Source: Acidobacteriota bacterium (GTDB lineage: Bacteria; Acidobacteriota; Terriglobia; Terriglobales; Acidobacteriaceae). Taken from it: DNA of 5,950 nt. The notes under the pieces are model-generated. The model did no database searches. It was given only the letters and a program-made list of their open reading frames with translations, and had not been told where the DNA came from. Positions 1 to 5,950 of the stretch are shown here, one piece after another; position 1 is the first letter of the stretch; each line of letters opens with the position of its first letter. The DNA lies in assembly GCA_021810175.1 (NCBI GenBank), contig JAJZJJ010000215.1, positions 1 through 5,950 on the forward strand, in the 5' to 3' direction. A program made the position numbers and the translations under genes.

Positions 1-60
1 GCAAGTCGGGCAAGCCCCGGGGGTGAATTGTGAAAATGCGGTTAAAATCCGATGTTTTCC

Positions 61-76
61 CTGTTTTGTAAAACAG
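61..76. promoter_or_regulatory. 16-bp palindrome upstream of pstS, possible operator
   Basis: The arms CTGTTTT (61-67) and AAAACAG (70-76) are perfect reverse complements separated by GT. The site lies in an AT-rich island, 110 bases before the pstS start, and such symmetry is typical of a dimeric regulator site. A TAAAAT hexamer at 43-48 could be a -10 element, but no convincing -35 precedes it. It does not match the enterobacterial Pho box, which is two direct CTGTCAT-like repeats 11 bases apart; the only direct repeat here is TGTTTT at 53-58 and 62-67, with a period of 9. The regulator is therefore unknown. No T-run follows on either strand, so it is not a simple terminator. Confidence 0.4.
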
Positions 77-110
77 CGGCAAAGATGGTCGCGTAGCGTC
101 CCAATCAGAA

Positions 111-164
111 GCCGAGTATTCGGCCAGATGTGGTCTTCCAAATCCGTGCCCAGGGATCGGGCAC
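111..164 (+). promoter_or_regulatory. pstS leader with two short hairpins
   Basis: Two inverted repeats can be read directly. GCCGA (111-115) pairs with TCGGC (120-124) around the loop GTAT. GTGCCC (146-151) pairs with GGGCAC (159-164) around a 7-base loop. The second hairpin ends 11 bases before the pstS Shine-Dalgarno. If transcription starts near the AT-rich island at 40-70, both would sit in the 5' untranslated region. They may affect mRNA stability or translation, but no known riboswitch fold is recognised, and short GC hairpins are common by chance in DNA of this composition. Confidence 0.3.
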
Positions 165-175
165 TCGAAAGTTAT

Positions 176-180
176 GGAGG
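176..180 (+). promoter_or_regulatory. Shine-Dalgarno of pstS, decides the GTG start
   Basis: GGAGG stands 6 bases before GTG at 187. This is the only strong ribosome binding site in the region. It favours the GTG start over the in-frame upstream ATG at 130, which has no such site and would add 19 residues that do not fit a signal peptide. Confidence 0.8.
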
Positions 181-186
181 GGTAAC

Positions 187-1290
187 GTGTCGCACTCCCG
201 CAAATTCTCTTTTGTCCCCACGAGCAGAAATCTGCTGCGGGGTATTGCCTTTACGCTTGCGTTCGCCGTCGCGGCACTGCTGGGAGCGCGGGCGACGCTG
301 GCCGCGTCTCAGGTGAGCATTCTCGAGACCGGATCGAGCCTGCTGTATCCGCTGTTCAACCTGTGGGTTCCTGTGTTCACGCATGCGCACGGGAACGTGA
401 GGATCACGACGCAGTCGACGGGCAGCGGCACCGGGATTTCGCAGTCGATCGCGGGTATCGCGCAGATCGGCGCATCGGACGCTTATATGCCGGACGCGAT
501 GGTCAAGGCGCACCCGGGGATGCTGAACATTCCGCTGGCGATCTCGATGCAGATGGTGAACTACAACCTTCCCGGACTGAACGGGGGGCACCTGAAGCTG
601 AGCGGTCCGGTGCTGGCGGCTATCTATCAGGGCAAGATCACGAAGTGGAACGATTCGCAGATTGCGGCGATGAACCCGGGCGTAAAGCTGCCCAACCACA
701 CCATCATTCCGATCCACCGCACGGACGGCAGCGGCGACACGTTCATCTTCACGCAGTACCTGTCGTTCAGCACGCCGGACTGGGCGAATTCGCTGGCGTA
801 CGGAACGTCGGTGAGCTGGCCGGCGGTTTCGGGCGGTCTGGGCGCGGAAGGCAACCCGGGCATGGTTTCGGCGCTGAAGGGCAATCCGTACTCGGTGGCC
901 TACATCGGGACGAGCTTCGAGGACGCGATCATCAGCGACCACATGGGAATCGCGGAGCTGAAGAACCGGTCCGGCCATTACGTTCTGCCGAGCGCGGCGA
1001 CGGCCATGGCGGCGGCGGCGCAGATGGTTGCGAAGACGCCGAAGGATGAGCGGATCAGCCTGATCTTTGCTCCCGGCCCGCAGTCTTACCCGATCATCAA
1101 CTACGAGTACGCGCTGGTGAACAAGAACCAGCCTTCCTCGGAGACGGCCATGGCGCTGCGCGAGCTGTTCACCTGGGCCATCAGCAAGAGCGGCGGCAAT
1201 GCGCCGCACTTCATGCAGAAGGTTCACTTCGTGGCTCTGCCGCCTTCGGTGGTGCAGCTGAGCAAGGCGCAGATCGCGGAGATTCAGTGA
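187..1290 (+). CDS. pstS: PstS, periplasmic phosphate-binding protein of the Pst ABC transporter
   Basis: This is the substrate-binding protein that captures inorganic phosphate in the periplasm and delivers it to the PstC-PstA channel. The product is 367 residues from a GTG start. A Sec signal peptide is visible: basic residues (Arg5, Lys6, Arg14, Arg18), a hydrophobic core at about 16-34, and likely cleavage after ATLA near residue 39. There is no lipobox cysteine, so it is probably soluble. Family motifs run in order: ETGSSLLYPLF (47-57) at the mature N-terminus, QSTGSGTG (76-83), GASDAYM with Asp98 matching the phosphate-contacting Asp of the GASD motif, and HRTDGSGDT with Arg178, Asp180 and Ser182, equivalent to RRADGSG in E. 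coli PstS. Its stop overlaps the pstC start. Expression is expected to rise under phosphate starvation, but no classical Pho box is seen. Confidence 0.93.
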   Translation: MSHSRKFSFVPTSRNLLRGIAFTLAFAVAALLGARATLAASQVSILETGSSLLYPLFNLWVPVFTHAHGNVRITTQSTGSGTGISQSIAGIAQIGASDAYMPDAMVKAHPGMLNIPLAISMQMVNYNLPGLNGGHLKLSGPVLAAIYQGKITKWNDSQIAAMNPGVKLPNHTIIPIHRTDGSGDTFIFTQYLSFSTPDWANSLAYGTSVSWPAVSGGLGAEGNPGMVSALKGNPYSVAYIGTSFEDAIISDHMGIAELKNRSGHYVLPSAATAMAAAAQMVAKTPKDERISLIFAPGPQSYPIINYEYALVNKNQPSSETAMALRELFTWAISKSGGNAPHFMQKVHFVALPPSVVQLSKAQIAEIQ

Positions 1291-2402
1291 GCGGCAAAGG
1301 GCTGGACACAAAGGGCCTCAGCGGCGTTTCAGCTGCTGAGGGTGGAATAACCGAGACGCGCGGGGGGCAGGAGCCTTCCGCGCCTCGGCTTTTGCCGCCC
1401 ATGCGCAAGCGGGCGCGGCAACAGGGATTTCTCACCTTCCGGCGGATGATTACGCCGCTGGCAATCCTGCCAGGCGTGGGGCTGATCGCCATCCTGTGGT
1501 TCCTGACGGAATACTCCTGGCCGTCGGTGAAGCTGAACGGATGGAGCTTTATCACCAGCAACGACTGGAACCTGGGGAACATGTATGCCGATCCGATCAC
1601 GGTGCACGGGCAACAGATCCTGGTGGGTGCGCATTACGGCATTTTGTTCCTGATTGCGGGGACGCTGCTGAGCACGGCAATTGCGGTGGCCATTGCGGTG
1701 CCGCTGGGGGTGGGTTCGGCCATGTTTCTGGCGGAAGGCGTGCCGGGGCCGATACGGCCGTGGATCTCCTTTTTTGTGGAGATGCTGGCGGCGGTGCCGA
1801 GCGTGGTGTTCGGGTTGTGGGGCCTGGTGGTGGTGATTCCGTTCCTCGGGCATTATGTCTTTCCGTGGATGGCGGCGCACTTTGGGTTCATTCCGTACAT
1901 CGGCGGAGATACGGGAAGCGGCTACGGGCTGCTGACATCGGGTCTGGTGCTGACGCTGATGATTGTTCCGCTGATCACGGCGACGGTGCGCGACGCGCTG
2001 GTGAGCCAGCCGACCGGGCTGCGGGAAGCGGCGCTGGCGCTGGGCGCGACACGGTGGGAGACGCTGTGGAGCGTGCTGCTGCCGGGCGTGCGCCGCGAGG
2101 TGATCGCGTCCACGATTCTGGCGACCGGCCGCGCGCTGGGCGAGACCATGGCGGTGCTGATGATCAGCGGAGGCGCGCTGAATTACCTGCCGAAGAATAT
2201 CTACGCGCCCATCTTTACGATGGCGGCGTTTATCGCGTCGCAGCTGGACAGCGCGCTGACGGATCCGACCGGCATGGCGGTACGGGCGCTGTCAGAAGTG
2301 GCGCTGGTGTTGTGCGTGATCTCTGTGATTGTGAACAGTGCGGCTCGCATTCTGCTCTACTACGGAAACCGGCAGCGCGCGGGGGCGACATCATGGCTGT
2401 AA
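1287..2402 (+). CDS. pstC: PstC, phosphate ABC transporter permease subunit
   Basis: This is one of the two inner-membrane permeases that form the phosphate channel with PstA. The 371-residue product starts with GTG at 1287, sharing GTGA with the pstS stop; GGAG at 1278-1281 lies 5 bases upstream, which supports coupled translation. An in-frame ATG at 1401 would remove 38 residues but has no ribosome binding site. The first about 50 residues are hydrophilic, Gly/Pro-rich and then basic, and so cytoplasmic. Hydrophobic helices follow: about 57-75, then several between the TLLSTAIAVAIAVPLG segment and the C-terminus, giving roughly six in all. The cytoplasmic EAA loop that contacts the ATPase is clear at 246-257 (REAALALGATRW), with the conserved Gly253. 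RALGETMAVLM further on is a typical PstC/PstA segment. PstC is distinguished from PstA by its position after pstS and its long loop between helices 1 and 2. Confidence 0.93.
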   Translation: MSGKGLDTKGLSGVSAAEGGITETRGGQEPSAPRLLPPMRKRARQQGFLTFRRMITPLAILPGVGLIAILWFLTEYSWPSVKLNGWSFITSNDWNLGNMYADPITVHGQQILVGAHYGILFLIAGTLLSTAIAVAIAVPLGVGSAMFLAEGVPGPIRPWISFFVEMLAAVPSVVFGLWGLVVVIPFLGHYVFPWMAAHFGFIPYIGGDTGSGYGLLTSGLVLTLMIVPLITATVRDALVSQPTGLREAALALGATRWETLWSVLLPGVRREVIASTILATGRALGETMAVLMISGGALNYLPKNIYAPIFTMAAFIASQLDSALTDPTGMAVRALSEVALVLCVISVIVNSAARILLYYGNRQRAGATSWL

Positions 2403-3289
2403 TGGCGGAAGTTCGGGCGGAAATTCTGCGGCCGCGGCCGATGGTGGCATGGCGGCGGCGGATTTTTAACTGGCTGGGATGGGGGTTGAGCGGGCTGGCC
2501 TTTGTCCTGCTGGGCGGGGCCATGGTGTGGATTCTGGAGATGGTGTTTGCGCGGGGCGCGGGCGCCATGAACTGGACGGTGCTTTCGACGGTGACCAACG
2601 GGGTGGCCGGCGGACTGCTGCAGGCGATTGAAGGCACGGCGGTGCTGGCGGTGGGCGGCATTGTGCTGGCCCTGCCCCCGGGGCTGGCGGCTGGGATTTA
2701 TCTGGCAGAGTTTCCCGGCGGGAAGCTGACACCGACGATTCGTTTCATGACAGATGTGCTGGTGGGCGTGCCCTCGATCGTGGTGGGCTACTTCGCGTAT
2801 GTGACGCTGGTGATGGACCTGGGCTGGCACTTTTCCGTGGCCGCGGCCAGCATCGCGCTCGCGATTATTTCGCTGCCCTACATCGTGCGCACCAGCGAGG
2901 TGGCCATCCGGCAGGTGCCGAATACGCTGCGCGAAGCCGGGCACGCGCTGGGAGCGACGCCGGGCAAGGTGATCATGCGGATCTGTGTGCCCATGGCGCT
3001 GCCGTCGATCATGACGGGCGTGCTGCTGGCGCTGGCGATCGGCGTGGGAGAAACGGCGCCTCTGCTGTACACGGCAGGCTGGTCGAGTTATATGTGGAAC
3101 GGCAAGCTGACCCACGAGCCGATCGGCTACCTGACGTACGCCATCTGGGTGTTCATCACCCAACCGGAAAAGAGCGCGCATGCGCTGGCTTACGCGGCGG
3201 CATTCTTTGTGACGTTCTTTGTGCTGCTGATCAGCGTGGCGTCCCGCGCGGTGCTGTACCGGCGATCGGGGATGGCGCAGCGGGCTTAA
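2393..3289 (+). CDS. pstA: PstA, phosphate ABC transporter permease subunit
   Basis: This is the second channel-forming permease, partner of PstC. The 298-residue product starts at ATG 2393, overlapping the end of pstC by 10 bases. GGGGG at 2381-2385 is a plausible, imperfect Shine-Dalgarno at a spacing of 7. An in-frame ATG at 2402, in a TAATG overlap with the pstC stop, is an alternative start that loses three residues. The reading frame is open far upstream, but that stretch lies inside pstC and is not coding. A short basic N-terminus precedes the first helix (about residues 24-47). Typical PstA features are the segments VLVGVPSIVVGYFAY, LREAGHALGATPGKV (the EAA loop that docks the ATPase) and IGVGETAPLLYTAG, and an Arg-rich C-terminus. 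Length is normal for the family. It is the last gene of the operon, with a terminator 27 bases after its stop. No pstB follows. Confidence 0.93.
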   Translation: MAVMAEVRAEILRPRPMVAWRRRIFNWLGWGLSGLAFVLLGGAMVWILEMVFARGAGAMNWTVLSTVTNGVAGGLLQAIEGTAVLAVGGIVLALPPGLAAGIYLAEFPGGKLTPTIRFMTDVLVGVPSIVVGYFAYVTLVMDLGWHFSVAAASIALAIISLPYIVRTSEVAIRQVPNTLREAGHALGATPGKVIMRICVPMALPSIMTGVLLALAIGVGETAPLLYTAGWSSYMWNGKLTHEPIGYLTYAIWVFITQPEKSAHALAYAAAFFVTFFVLLISVASRAVLYRRSGMAQRA

Positions 3290-3315
3290 GCTTCAGTGCC
3301 TCACCTGAAGGAGCA

Positions 3316-3347
3316 GGGCGCGGGGAAATTACCCGCGCCCATTTTTT
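3316..3347 (+). terminator. Intrinsic terminator of the pst operon
   Basis: The stem GGGCGCGGG (3316-3324) pairs perfectly with CCCGCGCCC (3332-3340) around the loop GAAATTA. It is followed by A and six T (3342-3347), the classic Rho-independent form on the + strand. A smaller hairpin, CTTCAG (3291-3296) with CTGAAG (3305-3310), precedes it directly after the pstA stop. Read on the - strand the stem has no T-run behind it, so it is not a good intrinsic terminator for the convergent gene, though the hairpin could still protect that transcript's 3' end. Confidence 0.92.
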
Positions 3348-3357
3348 CAGCCCCGAA

Positions 3358-5036
3358 TCAGGAGTGGGGATGGCCGCCGAGCGGATGACCGGGAGCCGGG
3401 TGGCCGCCGAAGTGCGGGGCCGGATGGGATGGAGCGCTCCGCGGCTCCGGGTGGGGTGTGGCGATCCGTGGAGCCGGCCGGGGCGCGGTGAAGTGCGGGG
3501 CGGGATGTGAGGCCCGCGTGCGCGGAGCCGGCAGCGGATGCACCTGAGGACGCGGGGTGACTATGCGGCGTCCGGCATGGGGCATGGGATGGCTGGGCGC
3601 TGGGCGCGGCACCTGAATATTGCCCGGATGGCCGGCCGTCTGGGGGCCGCGGTTGATATGGACGGGGAGCGGCCCGAATCCGGGAGGATGGCCGGCCGGG
3701 CTGGGATGCGAGCCGAAGAGGCGTCCGGGAACGACATGGGTGCCCGGTGCGACGGGCATGATGGTGCGGCCGTCCCAGGGCAGAGGGCGGGGCAATGGCC
3801 GCGGACCCTGATGGCCGATGCGGATGGGCTGGTGTCCTGAGCCGTGTCCGCGATTCACGGGGATGAGCGGGATGGGCCGGTGACGCAGCCCCGGACCGTG
3901 GCGCGGACGGAATGGCGGGTGGTATCCGTGCGGGGGATGAATAACGGTGACGACGGGATACCAGCCAGTGGCCCCGTAGCCATTCCAGCCGCATCCGGAG
4001 GGCATCCACAGCCAACCCCAGCTGCCGACGTAATTCCACATGCCGCAGTGGTAGGGATACCAGCCCCAGGGATAGCCGGAGATCCAGGTATAGCCGAAGG
4101 ATGGATAGTAGCCCCAGTAGCCGGAGCCGAAGGGATCCCATGAGGAGCCGACCCGTAAGGGGCCCAGGATGCGCCGTAGCCGGGAACGTTGTACCAGTTG
4201 CCGTAGGCGTTCAGGTCGTTCCAGGCGGCATCGCCGGAGTCGACGGTGCCGGGGCTGCCGGAATTGGCCAGCTCCGCCAGCACCTGATCGCGGTGGGCAT
4301 TCCACTGATCCCAGGTGTTGGGCTGAATGGAATCGGCCACGCTGAAGGAGCCCTGCTGGGCGGGATCGATCTGGAAAGTGTGACCCGGATGCACGTCGAG
4401 GGAGACGCCGCCGCCATCGTCGATGTTCACCACACCCTGCATGACGGCCAGCTGATTGGGAACAGGGTCCAGAGCGATGCGGAAGGTGGTGTTGTCGCTG
4501 GGGCTGATCTCGGCGCCGTCGAAGGTCACGGAAACCTGGTTGGGAGTGGCCAGCAGCTCGTAGTAGCTGAGGCCGGTGAGCGCGTCGATGCGGGTGACGG
4601 TGGTGCCGTCGGCGTTGCGGCGCAGCTCGGCGAGACGGAGGGAGCTGTTCGGCGCCAGCCGGGCGACACTGCCGTCCTCGAACTGAATTTCGAGCCGTCC
4701 GTTCTCTCCTGTGACGAAGCGCATGCCTTCGACGGCCGGCATGTTGGGCTCGGCCTGAGGAAAGGCGAGCTGGCCGTTCTGGAAGACCTGGACCTGACCC
4801 TTCACATCGCTGATGCGCACGGCACGGATGTCGCTCTGGCCGGGCGCCGGCGGAGCCTGCGGCGCACTGGCGTCGGGCGGCGGAGGAGGAGGGTTCGCGT
4901 CCTGCGCGCGCACCTGGAGCGCGGCTGCGAGCGAGAACAGCAAAGCCACGCCCACGGAGAACAGGATGAGCTGACGGCGCGGGCTGGGGGAACGGAATGG
5001 CCAGCACGAGCCGGAAACGGAAGAACGGCGCCTCAT
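3358..5036 (-). pseudogene. Secreted FecR-domain protein with aromatic/Gly-rich and Pro/His-rich C-terminal regions, frameshifted
   Basis: The start is ATG at 5036, set by GAGGAGG 7 bases upstream. Residues 1-44 form a signal peptide: many Arg, a hydrophobic core at about 22-40, and cleavage after VRA. A proline run (49-54) leads into a FecR-like beta domain (about 70-225) with the segments VKGQVQV, GMRFVTGENGRLEIQFEDGS and LRLAELR. From about 275 a Trp/Tyr/Gly-rich region begins (AYGNWYNVPGYGASWAPYG), resembling the DUF6600-type region often found after FecR domains. Near 4141-4157 that pattern jumps to the -1 frame (SSWDPFGSGYWGYYPS) and then runs to a TGA at 3358. The span is 1679 bases, one short of 560 codons, so one missing base explains it; restored, the protein would be about 559 residues. 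Without correction the first frame ends at 3855 after 393 residues. The tail is rich in Pro, His, Arg and Gly, with two SHPAPHF copies 27 residues apart. The function is unknown; a cell-envelope role is inferred. True pseudogene and sequencing error cannot be told apart here. Confidence 0.8.
4141..4157 (-). other. Frameshift site in the FecR-domain gene
   Basis: On the - strand, the first frame reads Tyr294-Gly295 (TAC GGG, 4157-4152) and then loses family resemblance. The frame reading GGC TCC TCA TGG continues the aromatic/Gly pattern. Inserting one base here would give WAPYG-x-GSSWDPFG. No X-XXY-YYZ slippery heptamer lies in register at this point, which argues against programmed -1 frameshifting of the usual type. 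Confidence 0.75.
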
Positions 5037-5043
5037 GAACCTG

Positions 5044-5050
5044 CCTCCTC
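5044..5050 (-). promoter_or_regulatory. Shine-Dalgarno of the FecR-domain gene
   Basis: On the - strand this reads GAGGAGG, 7 bases before the ATG at 5036. It is a near-perfect anti-16S match at good spacing and fixes the start. The start region therefore looks functional even though the gene is frameshifted. Confidence 0.85.
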
Positions 5051-5071
5051 AGTCTGTGAGAGTCTCTTTGG

Positions 5072-5105
5072 CTATTAAAACGCATGCCCGGGGGTGGAAG
5101 TTTCG
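5072..5105 (-). promoter_or_regulatory. Weak promoter candidate for the FecR-domain gene
   Basis: In the 239-base gap between the transposase and the FecR-domain gene, the only AT-rich patch on the - strand is TTTTAATAG (5080-5072), which contains TTTAAT as a possible -10 about 38 bases before the ATG. Upstream, CGAAACTTCC (5105-5096) loosely recalls the GGAACTT -35 used by some ECF sigma factors, but the -10 does not match that class. No TTGACA-like -35 is present. The rest of the gap (5106-5275) shows no convincing gene or RNA. Confidence 0.2.
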
Positions 5106-5266
5106 GGGAGCGGTCGAGTATGGGGTTGTGGGAATGCCTTTCCTTCGTGGAGTGAGGAGGTTAGGGGTTGACTCCGATCTCAGAAGAGCCAAGGGAGCCC
5201 ATGCTGCGCGAGGGAAGCGGAGAGGCGCCACGGCGAGCCGGAGGAAGCAGGAGTGGGCGCGGGGCG

Positions 5267-5310
5267 TGTTGGCGGCTAGCTGTGGAGTGTCAACAGGTTG
5301 TTCCGATCGA
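5267..5310 (-). mobile_element. Probable 3' end region of the IS481-family element
   Basis: In IS481 elements the terminal inverted repeat usually starts with TG and lies close to or overlaps the transposase stop. Read inward on the + strand, TGT occurs at 5267 (TGTTGGCGGC) and at 5281 (TGTGGAGTGTCAACAGG), either of which could begin the repeat. The other end of the element is outside the window, so neither the exact boundary nor a target-site duplication can be assigned. Confidence 0.35.
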
Positions 5311-5950
5311 GGGCTGATCGGCTGACGGGTGGCGACCAGCCGAGACTACCATGCGGACGATGCCAGTTGTACTGGTGCAGCCAGGGGCGAAGCTCCTGGC
5401 TGCGTTCGTTGGAGTTCTGATAGGTGCGGGCATAGGCCCATTCCCGCAGAGCGGTCTGGATGAACCGCTCCGCCTTGCCGTTGGTGCGTGGCGTGTACGG
5501 ACGGGTGAAGCGATGCTTCAGGCCCAGCGTCCGGCAGGCCTGGGCGAACGCACGCGAGCGATAGGCCGGGCCGTTGTCGGTCAGCACGGCGCGGAAGCGG
5601 ATGCCGAAGCGGGCGTAGTAATCCAGCGCAGCAGCCAGGAACGCCAGCACTGAGCTGCGCTTCTCGTCCGGGTAGATGGCCGAGAAAGCGATGCGGGAGT
5701 GGTCGTCGATGGCCACATGCAGGTATTCCCAGCCAATGCCCTTCACTGCATCCCGGCGATTGCCAGTGACCCGATGCGAGGGCCGTGCGATGCGGCCCAG
5801 CTTCTTGATGTCCAGGTGGAGCAGATCCCCGGGTTGGGCGTGCTCATAGCGCTGAACAGGGAGCTTGGGCTCCAGATCGCGGATGCGGCTCAGCTTCAGG
5901 CGGCGCAGGATGCGGCTGACGGTGGCGCGGCTCAGGCCGGTCTGCTGCGC
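5276..5950 (-). CDS. IS481-family transposase, DDE integrase core, N-terminus beyond the window
   Basis: This enzyme cuts and rejoins DNA at the ends of its insertion sequence. Reading from the window edge, 224 codons are visible before TAG at 5276-5278. The first visible residues (TGLSRATVSRILRRLKL) form the recognition part of a helix-turn-helix for binding the element's ends. The rve-type catalytic core follows, with all three acidic residues in place: Asp47 in LLHLDIKKLGR, Asp125 in VLTDNGPAY and Glu161 in NGKAERF, with 35 residues between the second Asp and the Glu. RPYTPRTNGKAERF and YNWHRPHGSLG are hallmarks of IS481 transposases, which belong to the IS3-like DDE group but are made from a single frame. 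A GTG at 5746 is internal and is not the true start, since the family sequence continues upstream without a stop. Nothing visible is broken, so the element may be active. Confidence 0.93.
   Translation of the reverse strand, partial: AQQTGLSRATVSRILRRLKLSRIRDLEPKLPVQRYEHAQPGDLLHLDIKKLGRIARPSHRVTGNRRDAVKGIGWEYLHVAIDDHSRIAFSAIYPDEKRSSVLAFLAAALDYYARFGIRFRAVLTDNGPAYRSRAFAQACRTLGLKHRFTRPYTPRTNGKAERFIQTALREWAYARTYQNSNERSQELRPWLHQYNWHRPHGSLGWSPPVSRSALDRNNLLTLHS

Noticed and set aside
23..316. Short + strand ORF across the pstS leader
   Set aside because: It overlaps the pstS start in another frame and has no ribosome binding site or protein-like pattern.
172..1311. Long - strand open frame opposite pstS
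   Set aside because: Its product is Arg/His-rich low-complexity sequence with no family motif, the normal shadow of a GC-rich gene; PstS motifs are clear on the + strand.
1496..2392. Upstream open extension of the pstA frame
   Set aside because: It lies within pstC and reads as Gly/Arg/Asp-rich noise; recognisable PstA sequence begins only at the ATG at 2393.
2360..3181. - strand open frame opposite pstA
   Set aside because: Gln/His/Arg-rich shadow translation with no motif or ribosome binding site; pstA is certain.
4141..4170. Programmed -1 ribosomal frameshifting
   Set aside because: No in-register slippery heptamer is seen; a missing base is the simpler explanation.
4101..5078. + strand open frame of 325 codons opposite the FecR-domain gene
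   Set aside because: Its Gly/Val/Ala-rich composition mirrors the - strand gene, and it has no recognisable domain, whereas the - strand has a signal peptide, FecR motifs and a strong Shine-Dalgarno.
4160..5085. Upstream part of the 575-codon - strand frame that ends at 3358
   Set aside because: Before the frameshift site this frame is Arg-rich noise; only its part after about 4150 carries real domain sequence.
5049..5231. Small 60-codon - strand ORF in the gap before the FecR-domain gene
   Set aside because: No ribosome binding site or recognisable sequence; it overlaps the Shine-Dalgarno and likely promoter region of the next gene.

Overview
The window is a GC-rich bacterial segment with three parts: a left-hand high-affinity phosphate uptake operon on the + strand (pstS-pstC-pstA), a convergent secreted FecR-domain gene on the - strand with a frameshift, and on the right the 3' part of an IS481-family transposase gene, also on the - strand. 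PstS has a Sec signal peptide but no lipobox cysteine, so it is probably a free periplasmic protein, which suggests a diderm. A FecR domain followed by a Trp/Tyr/Gly-rich segment and a Pro/His-rich tail, together with the high GC, resembles proteins I associate with Acidobacteriota (Terriglobia). That taxonomic placement is an inference only.

Positions 1-186 are the leader of the phosphate operon. It holds a perfect 7-2-7 palindrome (61-76), two short hairpins (111-124 and 146-164) and a strong Shine-Dalgarno (176-180) ahead of a GTG start for pstS at 187. The three genes are packed tightly: pstS/pstC overlap at GTGA (1287-1290) and pstC/pstA overlap by 10 bases (2393-2402), so translational coupling is likely. 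A textbook intrinsic terminator (3316-3347) follows pstA. PstS captures phosphate in the periplasm and PstC/PstA form the membrane channel. The ATPase PstB and the regulator PhoU are not here, so the transporter must be completed by genes elsewhere.

Positions 3358-5036 (- strand) encode a signal peptide, a proline-rich linker, a FecR-like beta domain, an aromatic/Gly-rich region and a Pro/His-rich tail. The homologous-looking reading frame changes near 4141-4157, as if one base were missing, so the gene is either a pseudogene or carries a sequencing error. The 239-base gap 5037-5275 holds its Shine-Dalgarno and at best a weak promoter. From 5276 to the window edge runs an apparently intact IS481-type DDE transposase whose N-terminus lies outside the window.

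I found no RNA genes, CRISPR array or clearly new multi-gene system. The most notable items are the frameshifted FecR-type protein, the pst operon that ends without pstB, and the structured pstS leader.
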